A stretch of 64,000 nucleotides of DNA. Source: Ehretia macrophylla (taxonomy: Eukaryota > Streptophyta > Magnoliopsida > Boraginales > Ehretiaceae). Under the pieces are notes generated by a model. It ran no database searches. It saw only the letters and a list, made by a program, of their open reading frames with translations, and had not been told where the DNA came from. The position numbers were made by a program, and so were the translations under genes. Position 1 is the stretch's first letter. Every line of letters begins with the position of its first letter. The stretch spans positions 4,526,881 to 4,590,880 of the forward strand of contig CM075771.1 in NCBI GenBank assembly GCA_037974665.1, given 5' to 3'. Below, one piece after another: positions 47,050-58,881 of this stretch.

Positions 47050-47975
47050 TAATCAAGAGAATACTCCGAGGGCAACCCATGAGGAGGGTACTCCGGAGGC
47101 AACCCATATACATGACAACCAATAGGGCACTACGGAGGCAACCCATGAAGACGGTACTCCGGAGGCAACCCATAACACACCAATCAAGAGGGCACTACAG
47201 AGGCAACCCGTGAAGAGGGTACTCCGGAGGCAACCCATAAACACACCAATCAAGAGGGCACTACGGAGGCAACCCGTGAAGAAGGTACTCCGGAGGCAAC
47301 CCGTGAAGAAGGTACTCCGGAGGCAACCCATAACACACCAATCAAGAGGGCACTACGGAGGCAACCCATAAACACACCAATCAAGAGGGCACTACGGAGG
47401 CAACCCGTGAAGAAGGTACTCCGGAGGCAACCCATAAACACACCAATCAAGAGGGCACTACGAAGGCAACCCGTGAAGAAGGTACTCCGAAGGCAACCCA
47501 TAAACACACCAATCAAGAGGGCACTACGGAGGCAACCCATGAAGAGGGTACTCCGGAGGCAACCCATAAACACACCAATCAAGAGGGCACTACGGAGGCA
47601 ACCCGTGAAGAAGGTACTCCGGAGGCAACCCATAACACCCTAATCAAGAGGGCACTATGGAGGTAACCCGTGAAGAGGGTACTCCGGAGGCACCCCATAA
47701 ACACACCAATCAAGAGGGCACTACGGAGGCAACCCGTGAAGAAGGTACTCCGGAGGCAACCCATAAACACACCAATCAAGAGGGCACTACGGAGGCAACC
47801 CGTGAAGAAGGTACTCCGAAGGCAACCCATAAACACACCAATCAAGAGGGCACTACGGAGGCAACCCGTGAAGAAGGTACTCCGGAGGCAACCCATAAAC
47901 ACACCAATCAAGAGGGCACTACGGAGGCAACCCGTGAAGAAGTCCTCCGGAGGCAACCCATAAACACACCAATCA
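47050..47975. repeat. 66-bp compound minisatellite
   Basis: About 13 tandem units of mostly 66 bp. Each has a 39-bp part (caatcaagagggcactacgg) and a 27-bp part (gtgaagaaggtactccgg), and both end in the common core ggaggcaaccc. Since 66 and its parts are multiples of three, all frames stay open over long stretches and translate as repetitive peptides on both strands; these are not genes. Some units lack a part or have one base less, as in cataacaccc. Confidence 0.93.
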
Positions 47976-49214
47976 CACCTCATTAATTTGTGGAATATAC
48001 ATGCATCATTTGGAGGACAACAAGGAGGTTGTCTCCGTCAAGCATGTTCAAACATATACATGATCCGAACTTAATTGAGCATACTTATCAAATAACTAAT
48101 TAGACATGTAAACATCTTGCATTTAATAATCATAAGACACAACATGGAGGGCAACAAGGAAGTTACTTTATTATACAAGTGTGTAACCGTGTAGCGACTC
48201 CATACGAGCATATATTCATAAGGCATTATAAGAACATATAATCATTTCATTTATCAGTTTGAAAGCAATTAAACTTTCACGGGCAGCCAAGTAATCATGT
48301 TCAAAATAAGCCATAGAATATCTTTTAACAATTCACAATAGGAGGTCAACAAAGTAGGTTGCCTCTGGATACACGTATGATCATATATCGGCAAGTAAAC
48401 ATACGAGGCATGCTTTGACATGTAAATCCACTTGTATAACACCTAGAAGCATATGAACATTTAATGGGCAGCCAAGTAACACCATATAAAACAAGTCGTA
48501 TAACTCATTTTAGTTCACATACCAAGTGTTAAGGACATACGAGCATGCTACGACAATTTACACAAGAGCGGGTGCAAGAATAGTTAACTTATCAACATGC
48601 AATCATCGAGAATCGTGCTTAGAGCTATAAGGACAATTCCGGGCAGTCCATTAACATTCCTCAACATCAATTATAAGATGCACAAGAGTGGTTTATGACT
48701 TGGGAGTCTACGTAGCCATTAGGGTTTACAAGGACCATACTTGGGTGTAGGTTTAGTTTGCTAAGAACCACAAGAATCACCTAAACCATTTCATGCATAC
48801 TTAGAGATTATTGGACAGCCTACCAACAACTCAAATGAATTCAATTAACCATAGGTTAGTCACTTAGCAAGTATGCATAAGTAATAGGGTCTCAATTTCA
48901 TGCTTAACCATACGATTAGGCAAGAATCAATCATGTAATGAACTTAAGTTATGCATCAACCAAATTAAGCAATCTCAACCAACCAAAACAGTCCATGTAA
49001 CTTCTAATTTCCACAAGTCCAAGCATTCAATACCTCAAAGTACAATTACAACATGATTTAAAGCAAGTTTCAAAACAAAACCTCACTGCAATAGCCTATT
49101 TTTCCTCATTCATTTAGCCAAGCAAACAACCTCCAAATTCAGTGAATCAGATGTCAAATTTAAGCTTAACGAGTGATTTAAATCTAGGAACCAACCTTGC
49201 TAAATTTTGAGTTC

Positions 49215-49860
49215 GGACTTAGGAGTTATGACCAAAACCGTGAGACCACGCAAATCTGTCCAGTTTCGTACACATTTCGGTATTTACTATTTTTAGGGGC
49301 CTTAAACTCAAAATTAGCCTTAGACTATTTCTGCAAGATATGTTCAAAACGGAAAAATATAGTGAATCACCAAGTTTCATGTATTTTTGAAATCATTTGG
49401 TAGGTCAAAAACATTTCGTTCTACAAGGCCAGAGAACTGCCAAAAACCTGCTCCCTTTTTTCCAGATTTTCCAGATTTAGACACCCTTTAATATTTGGCC
49501 ATTTTAGGGGTCTTAGAGTCAGAATTAGATTTAGTCTATTTCTGGAAAAAAATGTCCAGAACTGCAAAATCTAGCAACCTACCAACTTTCATGAATTTTG
49601 GACATCATTTGCTAAACTAAAACGGCTTCGTTCTACAAGGTTAGAAGGCTGCCAGATTCTACTTCAAATTTCCAACTTTTTCCAGATTTAGACACTTTTC
49701 AATATTTTGCCATTTTGGAAGCCTTAGAGTCAAAATTGGCTTTGGTCTATTTCTAGGAAAAATGCTTAGAACTGGAAAAACTAGTCACCTACCAATTTTC
49801 ACGCATTTTTAACATCGTTTGCTATCTTAAAAGTACTCCGAACAGAAGGGTCAGTAGGCT
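49215..49860. repeat. Triplicated segment of about 211 bp
   Basis: Three diverged direct copies in tandem. Each contains a stretch like tattt(t)(g)ccattttagggg, then cttagagtcaaaatt, ttggtctatttctgg, and ttctacaagg; the latter falls near 49419 and 49631, with a decayed form near 49843. Located in the 5' half of the minus-strand LTR-like block. Confidence 0.75.
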
Positions 49861-50083
49861 ACCCGAGATTTCCAGAACTGTTCAAACTTAACTTCTTGGC
49901 TTCTAAGCGTACAAAACTAAGTAAACACATATACATACATGCTCATGAACTTCAAAACATTTTAGAAAATCAGATTAAACCCTCACCTTTGCAATAGTTA
50001 GAAATGGGAGAAAATTGATTAGAAATGTTTGAAGAGTTTGGAAATGGCTTGCTTCTACTTCCCCCTTCCTCTCTTTCTTCTTC

Positions 50084-50202
50084 TTCTTCTTGGTAAAATT
50101 GTGTAGTGTGTGTAAGTGTGTGTTGCAGGATTTTAGTGTGTGTAGATGGTGTAGTGTGTGTTGATGAGTGAGTGTGTATTGGTGTGTGTTTGTGTGTTTG
50201 AC
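50084..50202. repeat. TC and TG-rich simple sequence
   Basis: A short cttcttcttctt run (50084-50096), then imperfect gtgtgt runs (agtgtgtgtaagtgtgtgttg and similar) up to about 50202. Low-complexity sequence inside the solo-LTR-like block. Confidence 0.8.
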
Positions 50203-50525
50203 TTGGGTGAGACCAAATAGTGTTAGGATATTTTGTTACTTTGCTTTAGGACGAGAGTGCCCTTGAGCTTGCTTGTGTATTACTAATTTGTCATTTTAGT
50301 ATTAATTCTAACTACCTAGTTACTAATCTTAGCTCCATAATGTTAATTAATTTCCTACGACTCCTAAAATATTTGGTTGCATGTTAAACGATGATATACA
50401 CGTAATTCGAGGTAAACATATATAAACCTATTTAACAGCATATAAAACACATCAAATGCATATAAAATGATTTAATTATGTATGACATGACCTAATGCAC
50501 ATGTGGTCTTGGGCCGGGTCTTACA

Positions 50526-51229
50526 GAGGCTGCCTGAAATGCCTCGAGAAAAGTAGTGTAGATCTGCCCAACCAAATGCAACTGAATGTCCATTCTCAGC
50601 CCACGGACAAACCTATGAATCATCCTCCTAGCCGGCCGTACCAACTCGGGCATATACCTCGATAGGCTAACAAACCTAGCCTCGTACTGTGTAACAGTCA
50701 TATTTCCCTGCTTCAGGGCCACAAACTCGTCTTCCCTCCTTTCCATAGCCATCTCGGGAATATACTTGTCCCGAAACTCACTCACAAAATCATCCCACAA
50801 ATGTGGTACATCCTCACAATCCCACCTCCTCCGGATAGTATTCCACCACTGCTCTGCATCACCCTCAAATAAGAATGACGCATAATCTATTCTTGCCTCA
50901 TCGGTGTACCTCAAAGCGGTGAAAATCTTCTCAACACGATTAATCCATCTCTCGGCCGCCTCATCATCCGGCTCCCCGAAGAACTTTCCCGGCTCGTGCC
51001 TCAGAAATTTCTCTAACTGATTATTCTCAACTCTATACCCCTGTCCACCAAGATTAACTTGATTTCCCTGGGGATTATTCCTGTCCTGCCTCTGCTTATG
51101 CAGCACCTGTGTAATCCGGTCTACTGCAGTAGTCATGGTAGCCATAAACTGCTCAGGCAACGGTTGCTGACCCTGTTCTGCTGCCTCTTCATCTGATCCT
51201 ATACCTTGAGTACCACGACGTGGCGGCAT
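50526..51229 (-). pseudogene. gag: Chromovirus 1 gag, N-terminal part (interrupted)
   Basis: Encodes the capsid part of Gag, which forms the virus-like particle. The frame starts at an ATG at 51229 (MPPRRGTQG), has an acidic, Gln-rich N terminus (about residues 12-30), then the retrotransposon Gag fold: GEPDDEAAERWINRVEKIF near residues 89-107, ALRYTDEARIDYASFLFEGD near 109-128, then WWNTIRRRW, and YEARFVSLSRY near 183-193. Around residue 234 (after EAFQAAS) it runs into the 4.28-kb insertion, which contributes a few foreign residues before a stop. The remainder of Gag continues at 46247. It is preceded by about 310 bp of leader after the primer-binding site. Confidence 0.88.
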
Positions 51230-51521
51230 AGTAGCAATTCACAATAGCTGGCAACATTTAAAAACAGTTTATAGACAGAAATATAGCACATAAGATTAGA
51301 TAACACTCAAGTCAATAACAATCCAATATTCTATCACACAATTCACATAAGACAAGTTTAACTTGCCAAACTATTTCACTTAAACACATAAACACTACAA
51401 GTTCACAAAGTCATGCTATATCATTTTCTTTTCACTTAGCAATCATACATAAACACTTTAGCATTTTAGACCCTTACCCCACAGACCGACAATCATATCC
51501 TGGCTCATGCAAGACTATCAT

Positions 51522-51533
51522 GCTCTGATACCA
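51522..51533 (-). other. Chromovirus 1 primer-binding site
   Basis: TGGTATCAGAGC on the minus strand, eight bases inside the 5' LTR; pairs with initiator tRNA-Met. Confidence 0.85.
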
Positions 51534-51541
51534 CCTAAAGA

Positions 51542-53819
51542 TGTCACGCCCCGACCCGACCCCGCAAAAGGCCAAGCCCGGACCCGACACACGGACGGAG
51601 TCTCCTCTGTACCGCGAACGATCCGAAAACCCTAAAATCATCATAATACTTGCGAAAGCCATAAAACAATTCAAACAAGCCAACTTTCTTTAAAACATAC
51701 ATTTCTTATTAACCAACTTTGCAACCCAAAAATGATATGCATACTACACAAGTATTTATGCCACTAATCAATTCCATTAGCAGGAATTTCCTTACTAGTC
51801 GCAAGAGTATAAGTTTACAACTTTACATTCTTTCAACTTATACAACATAAGTCTGTAGAGGCCTCAAACTAGAAAATACAAACAAGGCTACAAGCCTCAA
51901 AATTAAGCGACTTCCAAGCAATATACATATCAAGAAATGCTCGCACAAAAACTGGTAACCAACCACCAGAAAAGCAAAGAAGTGCTATCACGGAAACACC
52001 ACCACCTGCTCCTCCTCCTCTATTACCTCAATAGGGTCCGCTTCAACTACTCCTGTAAAAATATAGTATAGAGAGGAATGAGCAAAAACTATTGCTCAGC
52101 GAGGGCAATTGGTCTCAAGGACGGAGATGAGAGGAGTATGCAATGCAATTAGCCAAGCAATGCATACAATTATCATTTAAAGATACAAACAAGTCAATAT
52201 TATAACAAGGCAAGCATTAAAGACTATAAACATTCATTCAAAGGATACGATACTCTTTTCACGAGCAACTTTCATTCAAGAATTCGATGACGACGCGCCG
52301 GCCCAAACCACCTTATAACACCAGTTTGGAATACCCCGGAAGTATCCATCAACCTACGACCTAAATCTCCCTGGGAGGCAACACAAGCGAGAAAAGGGAA
52401 TAGCAGCGGAGCTAGAGCAACCAACACTGGCAACCCGAGGCTACCCAGAGAGGCCCATCACTCACGCGCGAGACACTATGCAATGCAAGACTTGATACAA
52501 GGCGATATACGAGCAATTAAGCCACACGTGAGAGAATAACAAAGTAGGTTACTCTCGAACGCAATAGCAACAATTGATAAGCATGTCAATCCAAATCAAT
52601 TCAAACAAGTATTTCACGCAACCCTAAGCATTCTATAGGCATAAAAACAAGATAACAAGCAAAAACACAAATCGGCCCCAACTATCAAAACGCTACCATT
52701 TCCAAACGAGCCACGAGTTCTGGAAACCGACTTCGCCAATCCTTCTAGGTCACCATAAGGCACGTCTAAAGACCCCGAAACCCTACTTAACCCTAGAAAC
52801 CACGCAAATTCCCGATTTTCCCCTTTGCTCGTTTGAACTACAACTATATCAACCAAACACCCAACCAACGCTATAATCACACCAAAAGTGCTTCCATGGC
52901 CTCCCGAAACAATGCCAACACGCAAAATGAGAAAACGCCAAACTCAACCTAAATGACCCCGACTTTCCCCATGGCTTAATTCCTGTTTTTTCCATTACGC
53001 AACCCAAAAAAACCATGCATTTAGGCATTCTAGCACACCTAGCACATTTCTACATCAACGGACAGCATAACGGAACAACTTCATCATTCCAAGGGTTTAC
53101 TATTCATAAAACACTATTCAACATCCAAATTAAATTGCAATCTCAACATTTAACCGCAGAAAATGTTAAAAAGCTATAATTACACGTTCTACAATTGCCA
53201 AGGAACATTCTAGAAGCATCAAAATGCTTTAAACAACAATCTACGGATAAAATCTAAAAATTGCAAAGTTGACATACATATCATTTAAATGCGCAAATAA
53301 CATGCTTCCCTCACCTTAGGTACTCCTAGTCGCTAGGAAAACAACGCTGGACACCTTAGAAACCACCCCGCACGAGCTCACGCGAAGATTGAATGATTGG
53401 AAGTTGAAAGGTTTTTTTTTCTCTTTGAAGCTCACGGCCTGCTCTCTGATTTTCAGCCTTGTTTTTTTTTTTTGCTTTGTTTTAGCTTATTAAGTGGTCT
53501 ACTTGGTCAAAGGGTCAAAGCCCTTGGTCAAACAACTTAAAACTTGGTCAAATTGCCTTATTTCAATGCATTTTAAGCTAAAATAACTATCACCAATATA
53601 AATTTCAGCTAGCAACAGTCAAAATATAAAATTTAAGTAATCTAAATACTAGTTTCACTATTTGCTGAGGACAAGAAACCGTTCTCTAGCTATCGCTCCC
53701 TAAATGCAATGCACGTTGCGATAGCAAGAAAGTAACAATTAATTCTCAAAGAATTTAAGGAAATATAATTTTCAAAATAATAAACAAGGAAATTTCACAT
53801 TCCAGGCTTGGGTTTTACA
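51542..53819 (-). repeat. Chromovirus 1 LTR (right; 5' LTR)
   Basis: 2278 bp, from TGTCACGCCCCGACCC to CTTGGGTTTTACA on the plus strand. It should hold the element's promoter, read leftward. It differs from the left LTR by scattered substitutions, so the insertion is not brand new. Confidence 0.92.
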
Positions 53820-54023
53820 TGCACCGCGTAACTCTGTACGGATAAAAAGTTATGGGCACCGGAGCGACGGAGACCTGGTCACAAGCCCTACTCCCTCGGT
53901 TTGCAGGCCCAGCCTCTACGTGAAGCGAAGTTGTCTTGCCCAATGTTCCGTGGGATTCGGTAATAGAAATTTGGTGGATAAAGTATCTTGGCAACCTTAA
54001 CTAGGGCAAAAAAAATTGAAAAA

Positions 54024-54142
54024 GGGGTGTAACACGAGGACTTCCCAGGGGGTCACCCATCCTAGTACTACTCCTGCCCAAGCACGCTTAACTTCGGAGT
54101 TCTAATGGGATCCGGTGCATTAGTGCTGGTATGATTGCACCC
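54024..54142 (-). rRNA. 5S rRNA copy 51 (type A)
   Basis: Full length, about 5 substitutions (tgtaac, ctcctgccc, tctaatg, gattgc). First copy after the chromovirus. Confidence 0.87.
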
Positions 54143-54683
54143 GTCATGTTGAGGGCACAATTCCTTTATTTGTTAATGGTTCACAGTCCCATCCTAGAGA
54201 GATGGCCCATTCAAAAGGCCCAATGGGCTTAATAACAACCCATCCACTTCAACAACGCAGCATCCTCGGAAGATGTGATATCGACGCATTGTAGGGCCCT
54301 CTAATGTCCCGCGAGTAAGGTTGTCGTCCTTTTAACAACTCATGATTTACGATCCGGGATGAAAAAACATAGCAAAAGAAGAAAAATAGACTGAAACTAA
54401 TGAAAACGTTCGATTTTGGTCTCTAAAAAGGGCACAGAGAGCAAGCTGGCTACCCCCGTCGTAGAGCTGTCGAAGAGATTTGCAATGGTATGCTCTGCGC
54501 CGCATAACTCATTACGGATCAAAAGTTATGTGCACCGGAGCGACGGAGACCTGGTCACAAGCCCTACGCCCTCGGTTTGCGGGCCCAACCTCTACGTGAA
54601 GCGAAGTTGTCTTGCGCAAGGTGCCGTGGGATTCGATAATACAAATGTGGTGGATTAAGTATCTTGGCAACCCAAACCAAAGC

Positions 54684-54702
54684 AAAAAAAATATTGAAAA
54701 GG
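54684..54702 (-). terminator. 5S Pol III terminator (representative, copy 52)
   Basis: Just past the 3' end of the gene the RNA-like strand has a T4 run followed by a T8 run, typical for Pol III termination. Nearly all units keep a run of 7-9 T here; some lack or alter it only slightly. Confidence 0.7.
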
Positions 54703-54821
54703 GGGGTCCAACACGAGGAATTCCCAGGGGGTCACCCATCCTAGTACTACTCTCGCCCAAGCACGCTTAACTTCAGAGTTCTGATGGGATCCGGTGCATT
54801 AGTGCTGGTATGATCGCACCC
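54703..54821 (-). rRNA. 5S rRNA copy 52 (type B), well preserved
   Basis: Full length, about 3 substitutions (tccaac, ggaattcc, cagag). Its upstream and downstream Pol III signals are intact (see the promoter and terminator entries). Confidence 0.9.
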
Positions 54822-54850
54822 GTCATGTTGAGGGCACAATTCCTTTATTT
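54822..54850 (-). promoter_or_regulatory. 5S upstream Pol III promoter elements (representative, copy 52)
   Basis: Read on the gene strand, AAATAAAG occupies about -29 to -22, GCCC about -14 to -11, and C is at -1. This matches the TATA-like, GC and C elements known upstream of plant 5S genes. The same layout recurs in most units; type B has ACATAAAG instead of AAATAAAG. Confidence 0.7.
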
Positions 54851-55379
54851 GTTAACACTTCACAGTCCCATCCTAGAGAGATGACCCATTCAAAAGGCCC
54901 AATGGGTTTAATGATAACCCATCTGCTTCAACAACGCAGCATCCTAGCAAGACGTGATATCGACGAGTTGTAGGGCCCCCTAATGTCTCGCGAGTAAGGT
55001 TGTCGTCCTTTTAACGTGTCACGACATACGATCCGGAATGAAAAAACATAGCAAAAGAAGAAAAGTGGCCTGAAACTGATGAAAACGTTTGATTTTGGGC
55101 TCCAAAAATGGGCAAAGCGAGCAAGCTGGTTGCCCCCATCGTAGAGCTCTCAGAGAGCTTTGCAACGGTATACTGTGCGCCGCGTAACTCCTTACGGATA
55201 GAGAGTTATGGGCACCGGAGCGACGGAGATCTTGTCACAAGCCCTACACCCTCGGTTTCCGGGCCCAGCCTCTACGTGAAGCGAAGTTGTCTTGCCCAAT
55301 GTTCCGTGGGATTAGGTAATAGAAATTTGGTGGATAAAGTATCTTGGCAACCCTAACCAGGGCAAAAAAAATTGAAAAG

Positions 55380-55498
55380 GGGGTGCAACAAGAGGACTTC
55401 CCAGGGGGTCACCCATCCTAGTACTACTCTCGTACAAGCACGTTTAACTTCGAAGTTCTTATGGGATCCGGTGCATTACTGCTGGTATGATCAAACCT
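55380..55498 (-). pseudogene. 5S rRNA copy 53 (type A), diverged
   Basis: Full length, about 10 substitutions (acaaga, ctcgtaca, acgttta, cgaag, ttctta, tactgc, tcaaacct). Probably inactive. Confidence 0.85.
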
Positions 55499-56056
55499 GT
55501 CATGTTGAGGATACAATTCCTTTATTTGTTAAAGGTTCACAGTCCCAGCCTAGAGGGATGGCTCATTCAAAAGGCCCAATAGGCTTAACGACAACCCATC
55601 CGCTTCATCACCGCAGCATCCTCACAAGACGTGATACCACCGCGTTGTAGGGCCCTCTAATGTCCCGCGAGTAAGGTTGCCGTCCTTTTAACAGCTCACG
55701 ACGTACGATCCAGGATGGAAAAACAGAGCAAAAGAAGAAAAGTGGCCTGAAACTGATGAAAACATTCGATTTTGGGCTCCAAAAAGGGCATAGCGAGCAA
55801 GCTCATTGGCCCATTCGTAGAGCTGTCAGAGAACTTTGCAACGGTATGCTGTGTGCCGCGTAACTCCTTATGGATCAAAAGTTATGGGCACCGGAGCAAC
55901 GGAGACCAGGTCACAAGCCCTACGCCCTCGATTTGCGGGCGCAGCCTCCACGTGAAGCGGAGTTGTCTAGCCCAAGGTGCCGTGGGATTCGATAATAGAA
56001 ATGTGGTGGATAAAGCATCTCGGCAACCCAAGCCGGAGCAAAAAAAATTGAAAAGG

Positions 56057-56175
56057 GGGGTGCAACACGAGGACTTCCCAGGGGGTAACCCATCCTAGTA
56101 CCACTCTCGCCCAAGCACGCTTAACTTCGGAGTTCTGATGGGATCCGGGGCATTAGTGCTGGTATGATCGCACTA
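56057..56175 (-). rRNA. 5S rRNA copy 54 (type B)
   Basis: Full length, about 5 substitutions (gtaaccc, taccactc, ccggggc, cacta at the 5' end). Confidence 0.87.
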
Positions 56176-56732
56176 GTCATGTTGAGGGCACAATTCTTTA
56201 ATGTGTTAACGGTTCACAGTCCCAGCCTAGAGAGATGGCCAATTCAAAAGGCCCAATGGGCTTAGCGATAACCAATCTGCTTCAACAACGCACGATCCTA
56301 GCAAGACGTGATATCGATGCATTGTAGGACCTCTAATGTCCCACGAGTAAGGTTGTCGTCCTTTTAACAGCTCACGATGTACGATCCGGGATGAAAAAAC
56401 AGAGCAAAAGTAGAAAAGTGGCATGAAACTGATGAAAACTTTCGATTTTGGGCTCCAGAAAGGGGCACAGCGAGCAAACTGGCTACCTCCGTCGTAGAGC
56501 TCTCAGAGAGCTTTGCAACGGTATGCTGTGCGTCGCGTAACTCCTAACGGATCAAAAGTTATGGGCACCATAGCGACGGAGACCTGGTCACAAGCCCTAC
56601 GCCCTCGGTTTGCGGGCCCAGCCTCTATGTGAAGCGAAGTTGTCTTGCCCAATGTTCCGTGGGATTCAGTAATAGAAATTTGGTGGATAAAGAATCTTGG
56701 CAACCCTAGCTAGGGCAAAAAAAATTGAAAAG

Positions 56733-56851
56733 GGGGTGCAACACGAGGACTTCCTTGGGGGTCACCGATCCTAGTACTACTCTCGCCCAAGCACGCTTAA
56801 CTTCGGAGTTCTGATGGGATCCGGTGCATTAGTGTTGGTATGATCGCTCTC
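56733..56851 (-). rRNA. 5S rRNA copy 55 (type A)
   Basis: Full length, about 6 substitutions (ccttgg, caccgatc, tgttgg, gctctc at the 5' end). Confidence 0.86.
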
Positions 56852-57408
56852 GTCATGTTGAGGGCACAATTCCTTTATTTGTTAACGGTTCACTGTCCCA
56901 TCCTTGAGAGATGGCCCATTCAAAAGGTTCAATGGGCTTAACGACAACCCATCTGCATCAACAACGCAGCATCCTCGGAAGACGTGATATCGACGCATTG
57001 TGGGTCCCTCTAATGTCCCGCGAGTAAGGTTGTCGTCCTTTTAACAGCTCACGACGTACGATCCGAGACTAAAAACAGAGCAATAGAAGAAAAATGGCCT
57101 GAAACTGATGAAAATGTTCGATTTTGGTATCCAAAAAGGGCAAAGCGAGCAAGCTCGCTGCCCCCTTCGTAGAGCTATCGGAGAGCTTTGCAATGGTATG
57201 CTGTGTGCCGCATAACTCATTACGGATCAAATGTTATGGGCACCAGAGAAACAGAGACCTGGTCAAAAGCCATAAGCCCTCGGTTTGCGGGCCCAGCCTC
57301 CACGTGAAGTGAAGTTGTCTTGCCCAAGGTGCCGTGGGATTCGATAATAGAAATGTGGTGGATAAAGTATCTTGGCAACCCAAACCGAAGCAAAAAAAAT
57401 TGAAAAGG

Positions 57409-57527
57409 GGGGTGCAACACGAATACTTCCCAGGGTGTTACCCATCCTTGTACTACTCTCGCCCAAGCACACTTAACTTCGGAGTTCTGATGGGATCCGG
57501 TGCATTAGTGATGGTATGATCACACCC
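57409..57527 (-). rRNA. 5S rRNA copy 56 (type B)
   Basis: Full length, about 8 substitutions (gaatac, agggtgtta, ccttgta, cacact, gtgatgg, tcacac). Confidence 0.85.
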
Positions 57528-58085
57528 GTCATGGTGAGGGCACAATTCCTTTATGTGTTAACAGTTCACAGTCCCAGCCTAGAGAGATGGCCAATTCAAA
57601 AGGCCCAATGGGCTTTACGATAACCCATCTGCTTCAACAATGCAGGATCCTAGCAAGACGTGATATCGACGCGTTGTAGGGCCCCCTAATGTCCCGCGAG
57701 TAAGGTTGTCGTCCTTTTAACAGCTCACGACATACGATCCGGGACGAAAAAACATAGCGAAAGATTAAAAGTGGCCTGAAACTTATGAAAATCTTCGATT
57801 TTGGGCTCCAAAAATAGGCACAGCGAGCAAGCTGGCTGCCCCCATCTTAGAGCTCTTAGAGAGCTTTGCAACAGTATGCTGTGCACCGCGGAACTCCTTA
57901 CGGAGAGAGAGTTATGGGCACCGGAGCGACGGAGACCTGGCCACAAGCCTTACACCCTCGGTTTGCGGGCCTAGCCTCTACGTGAAGCAAAGTTGTCTTG
58001 CCCAATGTTTCGTGGGATTCGGTAATAGAAATTTGGTGGATAAAGTATCTTGGCAACCCTAACCAGGGCAAAAAAATTTGAAAAG

Positions 58086-58204
58086 GGGGTGCAACACGAG
58101 GACTTCCTAGGGGGTCACCCATCCTAGTACTACTCTCGCCCAAGCACGTTTAACTTCGGAGTTTTGATGGGATCCGGTGCATTAGTGCTGGTATGATCGC
58201 ACCC
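58086..58204 (-). rRNA. 5S rRNA copy 57 (type A), well preserved
   Basis: Full length, about 3 substitutions (cctagg, acgttt, ttttga). Confidence 0.89.
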
Positions 58205-58761
58205 ATCATGTGGAGGCCACAATTCCTTTATGTGTTAACGGTTCACAGTCCCAGCCTAGAGAGATGGCCAATTAAAAAGGCCCAATGGGCTTAACGATAA
58301 CCAATCTGCTTCAACAACGCAGCATCCTAGCAAGACATGATATCGACGCGTTGTAGGGCCTCCTAATGTCCCCCGAGCAAGGTTGTCGTCCTTTTAACAG
58401 CTCACGACGTACGATCCGGGATGAAAAAACAGTGCAAAAGAATAAAAGTGGCCTAAAACTGATGAAAACGTACGAGTTTGGGCTCGAAAAAGGTCAGAGC
58501 GAGCAAGCTGGCTTCCCCCGTCGTAGAGCTCTCAGAGAGCCTTGCAACGGTATGTTGTGCACCGCGTAACTCCTTACGGATCAAAAGTTATGTGCACCGG
58601 AGCGACAGAGAGCTGGTCATAAGCCTTACGCCCTCGGTTTGCGGGCCCAGCCTCTAAGTGAAGCGAAGTAGTCTTGCCCAATGTTCCGTGGGATTTGGTA
58701 ATAGAAATTTGGTGGATAAAGTATCTTGGCAACCCTAACCAGGGCAAAAAAAATTGAAAAG

Positions 58762-58881
58762 GGGGTGTAACACGAGGACCTCCTAGGGGGTCCCCCTTCC
58801 TAGTACTACTCTTGCCCAAGCACGCTTAACTTTAGAGTTCTGATTGGGTTCCGGTGCATTAGTGCTGGTATGATCGCACCC
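58762..58881 (-). pseudogene. 5S rRNA copy 58 (type A) with insertion
   Basis: 120 bp: one extra base (gattgggttcc for gatgggatcc) plus about 9 substitutions (tgtaac, gacctcc, cccccttcc, ctcttgc, tttagag). Probably inactive. The second chromovirus begins 355 bp past its 5' end. Confidence 0.85.

Larger units (their letters stand above)
46248..50525 (-). mobile_element. Solo-LTR-like insertion in gag, 4.28 kb
   Basis: A 4278-bp block splits the chromovirus gag. It starts TGTCACGCCCCGGG and ends GGGTCTTACA on the plus strand; flanks gagtc and gaggc agree at 4 of 5 bases, like a target-site duplication. No terminal direct repeats and no gag-pol are visible, so a solo LTR is the best reading. 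Features resembling the chromovirus LTR (a ctcagtgagg-type motif near the 3' end, a splice-donor-like caaaggtgaggg near 49990) suggest a related LTR family. The orientation (minus) follows from these. The rest, about 48000-49200, is AT-rich noncoding DNA with degenerate ggagg-caac motifs. Confidence 0.75.
40044..53819 (-). mobile_element. Ty3/gypsy chromovirus (Tekay/Del type), 13.8 kb, inactivated
   Basis: LTRs of 2279 and 2278 bp flank an interior that codes on the minus strand in the order gag, protease, reverse transcriptase, RNase H, integrase, chromodomain-like tail: the Ty3/gypsy order. Flanks tgcat (left) and tgcac (right) look like a 5-bp target-site duplication with one change. It lies in a 5S spacer between copies 50 and 51. 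Gag is split by a 4.28-kb insertion (46248-50525), and pol has at least five nonsense or frameshift lesions. Assignment to Tekay/Del rests on the C-terminal domain, the tRNA-Met primer and LTR length; it is likely but not proven. Confidence 0.9.

Noticed and set aside
47050-47975. CRISPR-like array
   Set aside because: Units are contiguous 66-bp tandem repeats without unique spacers, in plant nuclear DNA.
47022-47986. Long repetitive open frames on both strands over the minisatellite
   Set aside because: The 66-bp unit is a multiple of three and lacks stops, so all copies stay open in several frames. No promoter, start context or known protein.
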